Positions 47,041 to 60,861 of a DNA stretch of 64,000 nt are shown here, in pieces (positions within the stretch are counted from its first letter, which is position 1; each line of letters starts with the position of its first letter). The notes under the pieces were generated by a model, which did not search any database, was not told the DNA's origin, and saw only the letters and a list, made by a program, of their open reading frames with translations. The stretch spans positions 1 to 64,000 of the forward strand of contig JFHB01000113.1 in the NCBI GenBank assembly GCA_000729835.1, written 5' to 3'. This stretch comes from Atkinsonella hypoxylon (Eukaryota > Ascomycota > Sordariomycetes > Hypocreales > Clavicipitaceae). The translations under genes and the position numbers were made by a program.

Positions 47041-47737
47041 TGAAAATAATAGGGATTACAGGACTAGATATCTAAGAGGGTAGTGGTCTCTTAGATTTAG
47101 CACCTGTAATTGCTCCTAGCAATTATCACGTAGTGGAAGCAGCAGCGGCCTAAATCAAGCTGTAGTGTATAGTATAGATCACGTAGAGGCAGTAGATAAC
47201 TATAATAATAGTAGTATCTTATATTAAGAGCGCTGTAACGAATAAGTTAGTGAGGGTAGGATCTTAAATCTTTCTAGTCCCTTATAGACCTACTAACTAT
47301 ATTAGCGGGCTGTAGTTACTAAAAGGGGCTTATAGGCTACTTTATAATTTCCGCAAAAAGATTTACTATATAAAAACAAAAAAATCAACTTATAGCTATA
47401 TAAATAAGACGCCTATATGCACAATTTAACAAATTCCACTAATAATAAGCAACCCTTATAAACAACTCTATCTAACAATTATACTATTAAATAGCCCTAA
47501 TTCTTAGCTTTTAAATAGTATACTTCTTAAATTTCTACTATTGCTAGTTGTAGAGAAAATCGCAGTTAAAGTTAACTATAGGTTAGGCAACTTTGCCCTA
47601 GTTAATTCTAGATGTTTTACATCTAGTAACAGCAATATCTCTACTAAAAATTAACGTAATAAGACCTAATAAGGGTTACGTAATAGAGCAACTAGTAGGC
47701 ATAAAAATAGGCTATATAGGGTAGCTTATTTTTAACA
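47041..47737 (-). repeat. Copia 3' LTR (697 bp)
   Basis: Starts TGAAAATAAT and ends TTTTTAACA on the plus strand. It differs from 54160-54856 at 40 positions by eye, all transitions and with no indels. Confidence 0.95.
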
Positions 47738-47745
47738 CTCCCTCT
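47738..47745 (-). other. Copia polypurine tract
   Basis: AGAGGGAG on the minus strand, directly against the 3' LTR, where plus-strand priming would occur. It confirms minus orientation. Confidence 0.75.
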
Positions 47746-48265
47746 AGAAATATAAGAAGTAACTAGTTCTATAAGCAACTTAGCTCCTTTAAAGAATATC
47801 TAAGTTAGAATTAACTAACGAAATACAGTACTAATAATAGAACTAAATAACATAACTAATTCCAGCAATTCCAGGGTAGTTATAGTTAAATATAACTAGT
47901 TGTTGTTAATTGTTTTTGTTGTTTTCGATTTTTAACTGTTTTTTGTTGCTTTTCGATTTTTTAAGTGTTTTTGTTGCTTTTATAAGCTAGCTAGAAAGCT
48001 CTAGTAACTTAATAAATTGTTAATGCTTTTAAATAGTAAGAGGCTTAGTTAGGCTATCTGCTAGCATCTAATTTATATTAATATAACTAACCTTAACTAT
48101 ACCTTTACGAATTTTTTCCCTAATATAGTTAAACTTTAAAAGGGTGTGCTTAGTTCTACTATATAACGTTAGGTTGTAAGCAGTAACTATAGCACCTTAA
48201 TTATTACACCTAATAGGAATAGGAGGGGTTAAAGGCAGCTTTATCTCCTTAAAAAGGCCGTAGAG

Positions 48266-51200
48266 CTACTCTAATTCCCTAATAGCTTTAGATAATGCAT
48301 TAGATTCTGCTTCTAAAGTAGAAAGAGCAATAGTACTAGCTTTCTTCGATTTCCAGCTAATAGGTCCACTAGCTAGCTTATATAGATAAGCATAGGTTGA
48401 TTTAGAAGAGACTTTATCACCAGCAAAATCGCTATCGCAATAACTAAGGAGGGTCTTAAGTACTTCTTTGCAACTAATAGAGCTATTAAAAGCTTTAGAA
48501 GAAGACCCTAGTGGTATAGAATGCTTATAAATAATGGCAAAGCTTCTAGTACCACTTAAGTACCTTAGGAGGTGCTTAGAGGCGTTTAGGTGCTCTATAT
48601 AGGGCTTAGCTAGGAAGGTTAATAGCCACTGAACAGAAAAAGCAATATTAGCTCTAGTTAGCAACATTAGGTACATTATAGTGCCTATTATGCTCTAATA
48701 AAGCTTATAATCGGATTTTAAGAGAAGTTTTATAACTAGTTGCTTTAGAATTCCTAGCTGTATAGGGATAGAAGCTAGCTTAGCATCTAGTATATTAAAT
48801 CTTTCTAGGGCTTCAAGGATGTATTAAGATTAATGGATTTTAATAGACCTTTTAGACCTATTATAGGTGATTTAAACGCCTAGAAAGAATTCTGCTGGTC
48901 CTCTATCTTCTATTGGATAAGCTTTATATAATAGCTTCTTTAGCTTGTTAATATAGCTTAGATTTAGACTAATTAGAAGACAGTTATCTACGTAAGTAGC
49001 AATATACGTAGATGTAGCTAGGTTATAAAAGACTGCTAGGTCTAATATAAGAGGTTTAAATCTATACTTATAAAGTAATTCTGTTAGAATTTGCTGCTAT
49101 TCTCTAGGACTTTGCTTTAAACTATAGAGGGATTTTTCTAGCTTAATTACCTGCTCTTTAGAGAGCTTGTAATTACAGCTTTTTAGTAGCTTAGCTACTA
49201 ATAGCGTTGCTTCTGCAAATTCAACGAATCTATCTGGGATTTCTATATAAATAGCTTCCTTTAGCTTGCTATTTAAAAACGCTCCTATAAAATCAATTTG
49301 CTTAACTTCCTAGTTATTAAAAGCTGCAAGAGCTAATAATATACGCCAGCTAGGAGGAATACTAGTTGCAGCAAAGGTCTCTAGGTAATCTTAACCTTCT
49401 ATTTGCATAAATCCCTTAGCAATAAGGCGGGCCTTATATTTTATAGGATTATTTTCTTTATCCTTTTTTAGCCTATAAATAAGCCTATTCTTTAGAACTC
49501 TTTGGCCCTTAGGTACTTAGTCTTTCCCTATAAATTTAAAGGTTCTAGCAGCTAATAGCTACTTAAATTCGCTATAGGTAGCTTCTATCTAATGCTGCTT
49601 AGCAGAGCTTTTTAGGGCTTACTTCTATATATTAAGAAGTTTATCCTTATTACTAGAAGTAATAGCTGCTTTAGTCCTTGCCTTAAAGTATAGATCCTTA
49701 ATTAAGGAAAATATATCTCCATCTAAATCTATAGCATTAGCATTAGCTTCAGCTTCTATAGTAGCTTCTATAGGTGTTTCTATAGGTATAGGGGCTTTAG
49801 GGGCCTCTATAGCTTCTATAGGGTTGCTTAGTAGAAGAGCTTGATCTATAGGTTCTAGTGGATAATTCAGCACATCTAGATAACTAGGATAAGGATACTT
49901 AGGAGTATAATTATCTACTAATTGCTGCTGGTTATCGATTTCTCCCTCTAAAGGATTATTCACTATAGAACCAATAGGAACCTTAGGGATGCCCTATGAA
50001 ATAGAACCTATTCCTTCTATAATTTTAATAAAGCTAGTCTTTATAACAGCTCGTTTAGAGGGGATATATATTAGATATATATTAGAACCTAGTGTAGCTA
50101 AAAGTCTACTAGAAATAGTTCTTTTAGCTAGCTTCTGCAACCTAGATTGTTGTTCTAAAGGAATTAGAACTTCGCAATAGGAGCCTATAGCCCTTATTTT
50201 AGTAAAATTAGGCTTATAGGTCTTAGAAGGCTCTAAATCAGCTAGATATAGCTGTTTAGGACTTAGTAGTTTAGTACTATTTGCAGTAGTATTAACTAAA
50301 TCTACTATAGCAAAAAGGATGTAAGACTATAGATACAGAGGTAATTATAACTACTGTAGAGTAGCACGCAAACGGTTTAGAAGTACTCTTATAGCTCTCT
50401 CTATTAGCCTATTCTGTTTATAAATATAGAGGCAAGAGGTGCTAAAGCAAATACCCTTAGAAGATAGCTAAGCTTACAACCTAGTATTAATTTCTATACT
50501 ACTATTAAAATAAAGGTGTTTAGGGTAGCAGTTATACTAGTTCTTTAATTCCTTAAAGAAGCCTTTAATACAGCTATAAAGAGTAGAACCCTCTTTATTA
50601 GCTAGATTAAAAGACTACTTATACTGTAATTTTCTATTAATTAGAAAAAGAACTAGAGGCCTCTTATTGTGCAATATAGGCTCTATTTTAACGGTATCTC
50701 CCTCTATAATATCTAAACATCTAGGGGGGTTAGGAATAGTATGCTTGCTAGGTCTTCTAACAGCTTTAGCTTAGTTGCAAGCTAGGCAGTTAAAATCCTT
50801 TTCCTTAATTTTTGTAAAATTAGGAATACCTTTAGTAATAGAAGCAGTCTTCTTTAGTAAAGGGAGTCCTATATGCCCTAATCTAACGTGCTAAGTAGCA
50901 GCTAATTCTAGTAGCTTCTTATAGGAAGAAGAAGCAGTAGGATTACTACTAGAATTATTATTAGAGCTAGCTTCCTATTACTCCCTATCTTGCTAGATCT
51001 CTTAAGAACCACAGGCCTCGTTTAAGGGATCTAGACAGCTATTTCCTCTAATATTTAGCAACTTAGGATTTAGACCTTCTAAATCCCTGTTATTAGAAGG
51101 AATCTAACTAGGAGCCCGTTTAGGAACTAGGGCTAATAGCTCTATAACATCGTTATTAGTATTATCTTCTTCTTTAAAATCAGATAATTCCTTAATACAG

Positions 51201-53260
51201 CTATATTCCTTAGGATTAAAACTAGGCTGTTAAGGGATTTAAACCTCTATAGAATAACTAGCATTATAACCGCTATTATAACTATTGCTAGTAAATCCTA
51301 TATAAGAGAGATTTGCGTGGTTTTTACACACTCTAGGGGTCTCTTGCCCCTTAAGCTGTAGAAAGAAACTATACTTTTTGGGATTTAGAAGCCTACAGCA
51401 GCTTCTATTAGCTAGAAATAGCTAATTTCTAAGGAGAGTGCCCCCTATTAAATAGTGCTTTAGACCACTAATTAGGTTGGTATCTAAACCTAGGCAATAT
51501 AGAGCATCCTTTAGAGCTAAAGGCCTGTATTTAGCTAGATTTATACTAACTAGTACCTAGAATACAGCAGTTCCCTGTCCTTTAGGATAAATAGGACCTC
51601 CTCTAGTAGCAATAGGCGCGGTTTTACTCTTTTTTATAGGCTTAAAAGTCCTAAAAAATGCCTTATTGTTAACTATATAACAGGTAGAACCTGTATTGTA
51701 TAGTAAGGAGTTTTTAATTATTCCATTAGAATAGTTAAAAGAAGGGGTATTATTACTAGTAGTACTAGTATCACTAGTAGTGGATTCTGTATCTAAATCG
51801 TAAGAATTATCACTACTAGAACTGCTAGAATCATTAGATTCTATAGTATCCTAGTTGCTAGTGGATAGGTTATAACAACCTATAGCAAAAGCAGCTTCTC
51901 TATCCTTATTCCTAGAGTTTTTATTACTTCTTCTTCGGCCCTTCTACTTCTTCTTATTCTTAGAGGCTTTATCTATATCTTTATCTTTAGAGGCATTAGA
52001 ATCGTTAGAATTAGAATCGTTAGAATTCTTCTTCTAATTAGGAGGATTCTTTCCTTAATTAGCCTTATTATTATTAGAACTATTAGAAGCCTTATAACTA
52101 AGAGCTTTAGATATAAAGGAGCTTTTATCTCTTTGTTCTTCTAATAAGTTAGCTATAAGGAACTGTAAATTTAGCATTTTTACAGATAGACCTTATGCTC
52201 TAGCAGCTCTAATAGAATATTGCTGCCTTTCAGCCTAGCTAAGGAAGGTCTTCTTTAAAGCATTAATATAATAATTTACCTAGTCGATAGGATCAATAGC
52301 TACACTATAGAGCTATAATCTAGCTAGTAAATTATTAAATTCAGCATTAAAGGCCTCTAAAGATCCCTTATAGTTCAAAAACGATAAGTTGTAATAACTA
52401 GCATATAGCGTACTACGTTGTATTTTAGCACTCTACGAATATTGCCTAACTAGAACGTTATAGGCATCTACAGGGAACTTATGCTAGCTTATAGCAGCTT
52501 AAGGTCTAGATTGGCAACTATCTCTTATAATTATAAGGATAATAGCTTGCTCTAAATCTACTAATATACTAGCTATACTAGGATTATTAATAAATTAAGG
52601 GAATCCTAGGGCCCTAAATTAAATAGTTAAAGCTTGCTTCTACTGTTCAAAATTTTCAGGGCCTTTCAGCTTAGCAGCCTCTAGAATTAAGTAGACCTTC
52701 TTATTTAACTCTTTTATAGTGCCTTTATTAAAAGCAGGCAGAAAAGTAGCACTATTAGAGGAACTAGAAGGTTTAGGGACTTTAAAAGAGACTTTAGAAG
52801 TCTTAGAAGTAACAGGATCTGCCTTAGGAGACCCTATTAAGAGATTACCTATAGATGTAATTATAGTATCTAATTTACTTAGTAAATCAGCTATATTACC
52901 TTCATTTTAGCTTTATTTTGCTTCACTATACCTAATAAATCTATTTAGGGTCTCTTGTTGCTTATCTATTTAAGCTTTTAGATTAGCTTGTACATTATAG
53001 ACTTACACTACTCTTTTAGAAGCTAATCTAGCTTCTTTTAGAGCCTTCTTAGCTATATAATCTTCTTTATTAAAAGAGGAATCTACTGGCTGAGGGGGGG
53101 ACCTTACTGGACTAGGAAAGCTAGTAGCAGCTGTAGCTAGTGTACTAGAACCACTACCCTGTTTAGGGCTTATGCTCTTTCCCTTGCCTATTCCTTTTAG
53201 TGCTATTTTAAGGGTTTTAATAGCTAATTTAACGCTCTTTATAGCTAATTATAGCTTAAA
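48266..53260 (-). pseudogene. Copia gag-pol, degraded
   Basis: Minus-strand reading, from the 5' end. Gag-like start near 53.26 kb (ALKGIGKGKS). Protease-like NTGSTCYI near 51.7 kb, where Asp has become Asn. Integrase zinc finger around 50.76-50.90 kb: HVRLGHIGLP, then CLACN with stops where Trp and Gln would be. Reverse transcriptase at about 48.97-49.14 kb: TYVDN in place of YVDD, and SLKQSPRE before a stop. RNase H at 48266-48676 is the best-kept part (CDSDFAGDK, then STIALSTLEAES). Stops fall mainly at Trp and Gln codons, as expected from G-to-A and C-to-T changes. A linker frame (49625-49963) rich in Pro-Ile-Glu lies between integrase and RT. Confidence 0.9.
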
Positions 53261-54142
53261 TTACAGTGGAAAAGGTAGTAAATAACAGTAATAACCTCTA
53301 CTAGATATTAATAGATTGCTCTATTATAGGCCTAGAAGTGCCCTATATCTTCAGAAATTATACTGAGATTTTTCTCCAATTTCTTTTATAACAGGTATAA
53401 CGGGCTCTAAAGGCTGCGTTATATTGCGATCTATATACACATACAATTTGTATAGCAGACTAGATTAATAAGCGGTTGTAAGGGGCATAAAACACAGGTC
53501 CTAGCTATTTTTAGCTAAAAAATTCAGGAGATTCTTCTCTAATTAGGTTCTAACAAATCAGTGGAGACCTAGGCACAGCTAATTAAGGGATATCCAGCTA
53601 ATTCCTACTTCAAAATCCCAACTAGTAGGATTACTATATAAATTAATTCTGCAACCGAAAACACAGGAATATCCAACAGCAACAAGAGCTGTTAGGCGTG
53701 CACTATAAATTGTAGTATAGCTACTAACAGAGGTGCACAGGGTGCATAATATAATAACAACAATGAGCAATATAGTGCAGCGCTAAGCTTATTTCTTAAT
53801 AGAAATAATTAATTAGGCAGTGCCTAATAAAACAATTTGCAGTGCAAATGTAATGTATATAGATATATATATTTTGATGTTGCGCAACAATAGAACCTAG
53901 CTATTAAGAATAGCTTTAAAAGTGTGTATACACAGGGTGTATAGAGTGCAGGAGGCACAGGGTGGGCAGAATGAAAACACTAGTATAGTGGCTAGCGATG
54001 TATATACAGCAGGTATTAATAGCTTCCAGTAAGCTACTAATAGCAGCGATAGCTGCTAGCGTAGGTCTTAATATAGCTTCTAGTGGGTAATATAGTACAC
54101 AATAGTAGATTTCAGTGGGCTAACAGCTTACAGATAGGTCTT

Positions 54143-54156
54143 CCGGGCTTATAACC
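54143..54156 (-). other. Copia primer-binding site candidate (half-tRNA type)
   Basis: GGTTATAAGCCCGG on the minus strand, three bases after the 5' LTR. The first 12 bases complement the anticodon stem-loop of eukaryotic initiator tRNA-Met (GGGCUCAUAACC) except for one G-to-A. Priming from an internal initiator-tRNA fragment is known for Drosophila copia. Confidence 0.6.
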
Positions 54157-54159
54157 TAT

Positions 54160-54856
54160 TGAAAATAATAGGGATTACAGGACTAGATATCTAAGAGGGT
54201 AGTGGTCTCTTAGATTTAGCACCTGTAATTGCTCCTAGCAATTATTACGTAGTAGAAGCAGTAGCAGCCTAAATTAAGCTGTAGTGTATAGTATAGATTA
54301 CGTAGAGGCAGTAGATAACTATAATAATAGTGGTATCTTATATTAAGAGCGCTGTAACGAACAAGTTAGTAAGGGTAGAATCTTAAATCTTTCTAGTCCC
54401 TTATAGACCTACTAACTATATTAGTAGGCTGTAGTTGCTAGAAGGGGCTTGTAAGCTACTTTATAATTTCTGCAAAAAGATTTACTATATAAAAACAAAA
54501 AAATTAACTTACAGCTATACAAACGAGACACCTATATGTACAATTTAACAAATTCCACTAATAACAAGCAACCCTTATAAACAACTCTATCTAACAATTA
54601 TACTATTAGATAGCCCTAATTCTTAGCTTTTGAATAGTATACTTCTTGAATTTCTACTATTGCTAGTTGTAGAGAAAATCGCAGTTAAAGTTGACTATAG
54701 GTTAGGCAACTTTGCCCTAGTCGATTCTAGATGTTTTGCATCTAGTAACAGCGATATCTCTACCAAAAATCAACGTAACAAGACCTAATGAGGGTCACGT
54801 GATAGAGCAACTAGTAGGCATAAAAATAGGCTATACAGGGTAGCTTATTTTTAACA
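54160..54856 (-). repeat. Copia 5' LTR (697 bp)
   Basis: Same length as 47041-47737. It retains C/G at the right-hand (outer) end and has lost it at the left-hand (inner) end, the mirror of its partner. Confidence 0.95.
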
Positions 54857-55388
54857 AATAATAACTATTTAATTCTTCTATTTAGCTGTTCTATCTATCT
54901 ATAAGTAGTAAGCTATAGCTATAAGCAATTTACTTCTAATTTAGGTAAATATACTTCTTTAAACGTTAGAAATAAACTTTAGATCTTAGTTATTTATAAT
55001 CTATTTAAGAAGGCTTTAGTTTAATAAATATAGTATCTATAAGAGCAGTTCTGCCTAAATTTCTGCTGTATATATTATATACCTAAGTATAAGGATTGTT
55101 TACTTACTAAATAAGCAATTTACTAAATATAGTAAGTTATAGAAGCTATATTTATCTTTCTACTATAGGGTGTTTATTAAGCTAACTTTAGGTATATTAG
55201 TAATAAAATTAAGCGAAATTATATAGAAGAGCGTTAAAACTAACTCTAACAACCTTAATTTCTCTAGTAGCTTACTGCAGTTAATTGCATTTTCTTTATA
55301 GGTATAGCAGTAAGCAATATAGGTTTAAATCTACTTATATATCTAAGGAAAGTAGACTGCTTACAATTCTGCTGCTATTCTATAGGCG
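54857..55388. other. AT-rich remnant between the two retrotransposons
   Basis: 532 bp of RIP-type sequence. The minus strand near 54.86-54.93 kb has a faint likeness to the end of a retroviral-type integrase. It probably belongs to an older element interrupted by both insertions. It ends with AGGCG (55384-55388), the left target duplication of the Gypsy element. Confidence 0.5.
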
Positions 55389-55710
55389 TGTAATAGACTG
55401 GCCTAGTAGCTGCTGCTAACTAGCGTCTATAATGAGAACTATAATTATAGGGAGGAAAGGGAAAGAGAGAAGGAACTAGAAGCCTCCCTATGCCCCTATA
55501 CTATATATCTAAGGGTAGGTCTCTCCCCTTAGGAGCCCCTTTTAGTATATACTCTATAGCTAAGGTCCTTTCTCTAAGGCCCTATAAAGTCTAGCTAACC
55601 TCTAGTTAAATGCAGTCTACTTCTATCCCTTTACCTATATAGATTACTATCTTTCTTTTGCTGTTCTCTTTTTACTAAAAGACTTAAGCCTAAGGCTTAA
55701 GTCTATAATA
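55389..55710 (-). repeat. Gypsy 3' LTR (322 bp)
   Basis: TGTAATAGACTGG...GTCTATAATA. The terminal CA is now TA. Near its inner end it has an 11-bp-arm palindrome, GACTTAAGCCT A AGGCTTAAGTC (55681-55703). It differs from 63160-63481 at about 41 positions, all transitions. Confidence 0.95.
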
Positions 55711-55728
55711 TACTTTCCTTCTTCTTTT
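55711..55728 (-). other. Gypsy polypurine tract
   Basis: AAAAGAAGAAGGAAAGTA on the minus strand, ending against the 3' LTR. It fixes the element's orientation as minus. Confidence 0.75.
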
Positions 55729-58700
55729 AGCCTTTATAACAATCTCCTTATTGCCTTTAGTAAGCACTATAAATTGCAGTTAATTCTCTATTCTCTCTCT
55801 CTTTATATTCTCTCTATTGCCTACTTATAAAAAGTAAAGGTATAACGTCTGCAGCTAGGCGCTTTATTCTAGTTATTCTATTGCTGCACTAACGTACTAT
55901 TTATACTTTATATAGTATTATAGAGCTAATATATAAATAGACTTCTACTCTACCTCCCTCTTTAATTGCTTATAGTACCTCTATAACAGCTATTTATTGC
56001 TCTACTAGCTAACCTATTAGTTGCATTAAAATAGAACTATTATATCCCCTTTACTTAAGTGTACCCTTCTAGGATCTAAGGACACTCTATCTACCTTTAT
56101 CTTATAAGCTTCTATTTATAGCTAGTAATTATCTGCTTAGTATAGAAGAGCTAATTCTTATATAGATATAGGCTGTAACGCTAGTGTTGCTAGTGCGTAA
56201 ATTGCCTATATACCTAGGTCCTCTATATCTTAAGTAATTATTATATAATAATTTCTCTTCTTAACTAGAAAGCACTCTCTCTTTTTTATCCCTATTGCTG
56301 TTGTAAACAGTTGTTAGCTATATATAACCTATCTATATATAAGAGGTATTATTAAGGGTGTAAAGTGTAAATAGTTATTATTAGTATTATTCCCTTAGTG
56401 TATAATAAACTAGTAGTTAGTAGAGTATAAATAGTTATTATTATTGTTACCTCTTTAGCGTATAATAAATTAGTAGCTAGCCTTTAGCTGCTTTTAATAT
56501 AAAAATAAATAATTTCTCTTTTCTTTTCTTTATCTTTTTCTTCCTTCTTTATATTTTATCTTACCTCTATATTATAACTAAATAATTCTATTATAGTTTC
56601 CTAAAATTCCTTACTTTACTATATAGCTGCTACTACTTCTTTTAATATAAAAGAACCTCTTTCTAATATATTTAAATAGAATTTATCTAACTACTAGTAG
56701 CCTACTAATTAAAATCGTAAAATATTGTCTTATTAGCCTAAAGTACACTGCCCCTTTACTTATATATAGCTTATTCTCTTACTAACTAGAAGTATATTTA
56801 GAACTTTAGTAGTTATATTACTAGCGCTAGTGCCCTTACTGCTTCTACTTCTATAGTGCTATTAGTCCTTTACTACTACTATATCTATAGTTTCTTTATA
56901 TAAGGGGACTTAAACAATTTAGAGCTATTTAATAGTAATATTCTTAAGAATATCTATATACTATACTATAATAACCTTTATAAAAAGGGCTTATATAACT
57001 ATTGTTCTAGCTAAAAGAGAGAATACTAACTGTATATATAGAGGTATTAAGGTTGCATTTAGAATTCTAGCCTTTTTATTAAGCATTTTTATCTATAGTA
57101 TTACTTTACCTAAATATAGAAACTTACTAACTAAGGTTTTACAGTTAAGTCTATATTAATTCTCCCTTATACTAGCTAGCTTTTCTAATATATAATCCTT
57201 ATATATAAATTTTTAAATATATATAACTACTATAACTTTATTCTTAAGAATATACTTACTGCTAATTATATAAAAGAGAAGGTTACACTCTCTTCTTCTT
57301 TTTACTATATAATTTAAACTAGTTATTCTTTTATACTTACTCTCCCTTTCTCTACTAACTATAAAAGTACTATAGCCTTTATTATTCTAAAGAATAATAA
57401 GTTTAACCTTAATAAGTATAAGTATATCTCTATAGAAGTTAATAATAACTTTTTATCCCTTCTTATACCTACTGCTACTACTGCTGTTACTATACCTTTA
57501 TTCTTACCTCTACTTATACCTATATCTTACTATATACTGCTAACCTCTACTGCTGCTGCTCTTTTACTGCTGTATAAAGCCTCTTTACTGCTATATATTA
57601 CCCCTTTACCTCTATAGAGTAACCTTAAAGTAATATACTAGAAATATATCTACCTTTAGGTAGAGCTTAAAAGCTTAAACTACTTACAATAGTAGCTACT
57701 AGCTATATTCTTAAAGTGTATAACCTTAACCTAGCTTATTACTCCCTTTACCTCTTCTCTCTCTATTTTCCTTTCTCTAAAGACTATACTCTTATACTTA
57801 AAGCGTTAAGTTATTTAAGATATTATATTCTTACCTATACTTATTAGTGTAAAACCTTAATCTAAAGTGCTAGCTATATTCTTACCTACTCTAGCCTTTA
57901 TACTATTTACTAGCGCTATAATTCTAGCTTCTACCTTTACGCTACTTTAGGGACGCTATATAGCTCCTTTAGCTTCTGTTCTAAGACTACCTAAAGAGCA
58001 ATAGAGTGCCTTCTAGGTAACTATACCCCTTTACTATAAGCACTAATGCCTTTTTACTACTTACTAAGAAATTTCTTTTATTCTTACTATATTTTCTATA
58101 TATATATATATTTTTTTTTTTATAATAATTATATAGGCCTTTATAAAAGAGAGTTTATTTTCCTTTATTTTTAGTTAGAGATTACTAGATTATTGTTAAA
58201 GTCTATATAAAATTTTACTATACCTTTACTAAGCCTATTGTTAAATTAAGTATCTCTTTACTATAACTTAAATTAATCTAGTGCCTCTATATTAAGGAAG
58301 TTCTTTAGTAGTTTCTATATAAGTTAGATAAATTCTACCTACTTAATAAGTACTTAATAGTGTCTCTTTTAGCTTAAGGTATTTTTAGTAGCTAGAATTT
58401 TCTTTACTTTATACTTCTTAAGGGATAGATTAATATCTATTATAGTTAGCTTAAAACTAGGCCTTAAGTCTAGTAATTACTAAAAAGGTAAAGGGTTTAT
58501 TACTACTTACTTAATAAAATTAATATAGAAAACTAAGTAAATTTCTAGTAAAATATTTAGCTTTATAGTTAAAGGTATTAATATATCTATAACTATATAC
58601 TTTACTATAACTTAATTAAGCTTTTAACTTAAGTAGTTTATTTTAATATAATAAAGTATTAGCTAAACTAAGTTCTCTACCTTATACTATTCTACTAGCT

Positions 58701-60720
58701 TATAGCTTCTATTTAACTACTTTTACTGCCTCTATTAGGTAAAGTTAATTATAGCTTAAGTAATATTTATACTCTTTTATAGCTATTTAAGGAACACTAA
58801 AGCTTACTCTTTATATAAAACTTAAAACTTCTTTTTATCTATAAGCTTTTAGATAAAGTCTATATTATACCTATATATTACCTAGTTTAAACTTATACTA
58901 GTTACTAAGGAATTTCTATTGTTAATAGCTAACTAGTATATAGAGAGATATTTAAGCTAGTTAAACTATAAAAAGGTAACTATAACCTATAGGATTACTT
59001 ATACTTCCTAATTAACTCTCTTTATTTTACTGTTTATCTATAGGTAATAGAATATAAATAATAATTATTTAATTCTAATAAGGTAATAAAGAGTAGTCTA
59101 AAAGGTGCTTAATTAATTTAAACTATAGTTAAAGATAATTTATTTTAGAAACCTATAAAACTACTACTAATAATACTTAAACTATTAAGTATATTCCTTT
59201 ATCTCTATAGAGGTTATTGCCTTTAACTATATATACTTTAAAAGTTAATTAGTAATAACTATTAAGTAAAAGAGTATAGCTTAGTTTAGCGCTAGTAAAT
59301 CTATTATAAAATCTATAGAGATCTATAACTAATACCTATTTAGCGCTAAAATAAGTTATAAAAGGTTTTACTACAACCTTTTACTCTTCTAGCTGCTATA
59401 ATAGTAGTAGTTTTAAACGTACTAAGTAATATCTTAAGATAGCCTATTCTAGTAATAGTTATATATTAATGCCTAAAATGTAGTATTTTATTCTAGGTAG
59501 CCTAACATTAGTAACTTATATATTCTATATATTAGTATAGTAGTTAATAGCTTATACTTAAGGACTTAAAGGCAGCTTTAGTAAACTAGCGCTCTTTATA
59601 TATTAAGGGTGTAGTCTATAATCTATTCTTATATTTTTACCTTTAATAGAAACCTTCTCTTTTTCTTTTAAACTATATTTAACCTTATTAAATATACTAA
59701 GTCTTTTTATACTCTTTAGTTCTATAGACTCTATAAGTGTTTATCTAAAAATAGCGTTATTCTAGCTAGCACCTATAAAGCTATAGCTAGTTAACTTTTT
59801 AGCGTTACTTTACTAGCTGTTTTTACTTTAATATTCTCTATAACCTCCTTCTTCTTCTTATCTTTATAGAGAGCACTAAAGTAGCTAATAAAGAGAGGCT
59901 AAAGGACCTAGTCTATCTACAGTATTACTCTATCTTAATTCTACTCTTATTATAATAATATATTTAGTTGCTCTATCTATAGCCCTAAGTAGTATTATAG
60001 GTAGTAGTTAAAGAGAGAGAGAAGCTCTATCTACTTAGCTTAACGCTTAAAGATCTTTTATAGAGATATAAAGTATTCTAGATTTTTATAGTCTATAAGG
60101 ATTATAAAGAAGTATATTACTCTTTATAACTTTACTACTTAAGCTTTAAGGTAAAATATTATTGCTAAAAGCTTCTTATTGTAAATAGTATAGTTACATT
60201 AAGCTAGAGATAATCTAGCTAAATAGTATACTATAGGCTGTAGTACACTAGCTTTATTATATTAGAATAAACAGCTACTAAGGGCCTCTTTTAAGCAATT
60301 AGCCTTTACTACTATATTCTTTTTAAGGTTCTACTAGGCTAAAACTAAGTATAAGGTAAAGGCCTCCTTAAGCCTTATAAATAACCTCTTATATTTCTTT
60401 ATTTACTAAAATAAAACTCCTTTCTTTATTAAGTTAACTAGAGGCTCTATAATATTTAAGAAATTTAATATAAAGTTATAGTAAAAGTTTATAAATCTAA
60501 GGAAGCTTTATACTCTTTACAACTTAGTAGAAGCTTACTACTTCTAAATAGCTACAATCTTCTTTAAATCTAGGTATATCTTCCTTTTAGCTATAAATAT
60601 AAAGCTAAAGTATTTAACTTTAGTTGTAGTAAAGTAGTATTTCTTAAGATTTAAGTGTAGCTCTATTAACTATAACTTTTCTAGAACCCTTTATACCTTA
60701 TATATATAGTTTTTCCTAGA

Positions 60721-60861
60721 ACTCTTTATATAAATAAGGATGTTATTTAGATAAGTAGTTATATAATCTCTAAGGGCCTCTTCTAGTACACTATTAATAT
60801 ATTATTAGAATATAGCTAAAGCTTCTATTAACCTAAAGGGGTAAACTAGCTATTTAAAGAG
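60721..60861 (-). pseudogene. Gypsy reverse-transcriptase core, degraded
   Basis: Minus-strand translation runs LFK, stop, LVYPFRL, then YINSVLE, RDYITTYLNNILIYIKS. This is the Gypsy RT pattern in which the catalytic YLDD is now YLNN and Trp/Gln positions are stops. Length and spacing between the two motifs fit Ty3/Gypsy. The rest of the polyprotein (55729-63159) is too mutated to delimit. Confidence 0.88.

Larger units (their letters stand above)
47041..54856 (-). mobile_element. Full-length Ty1/Copia LTR retrotransposon (RIP-inactivated)
   Basis: 7816 bp bounded by two 697-bp LTRs. The coding strand is minus, and the domain order along it is gag, protease, integrase, reverse transcriptase, RNase H, the Copia order (integrase before RT). 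Short flanks AATAT (47036-47040) and AATAA (54857-54861) match at 4 of 5 and may be a mutated target duplication. A primer-binding candidate and a polypurine tract lie at the expected inner LTR edges. Stops throughout show that it is dead. Confidence 0.93.

Noticed and set aside
52719..52910. Plus-strand open frame inside the Copia element
   Set aside because: Antisense to the gag region of the retrotransposon; open by chance.
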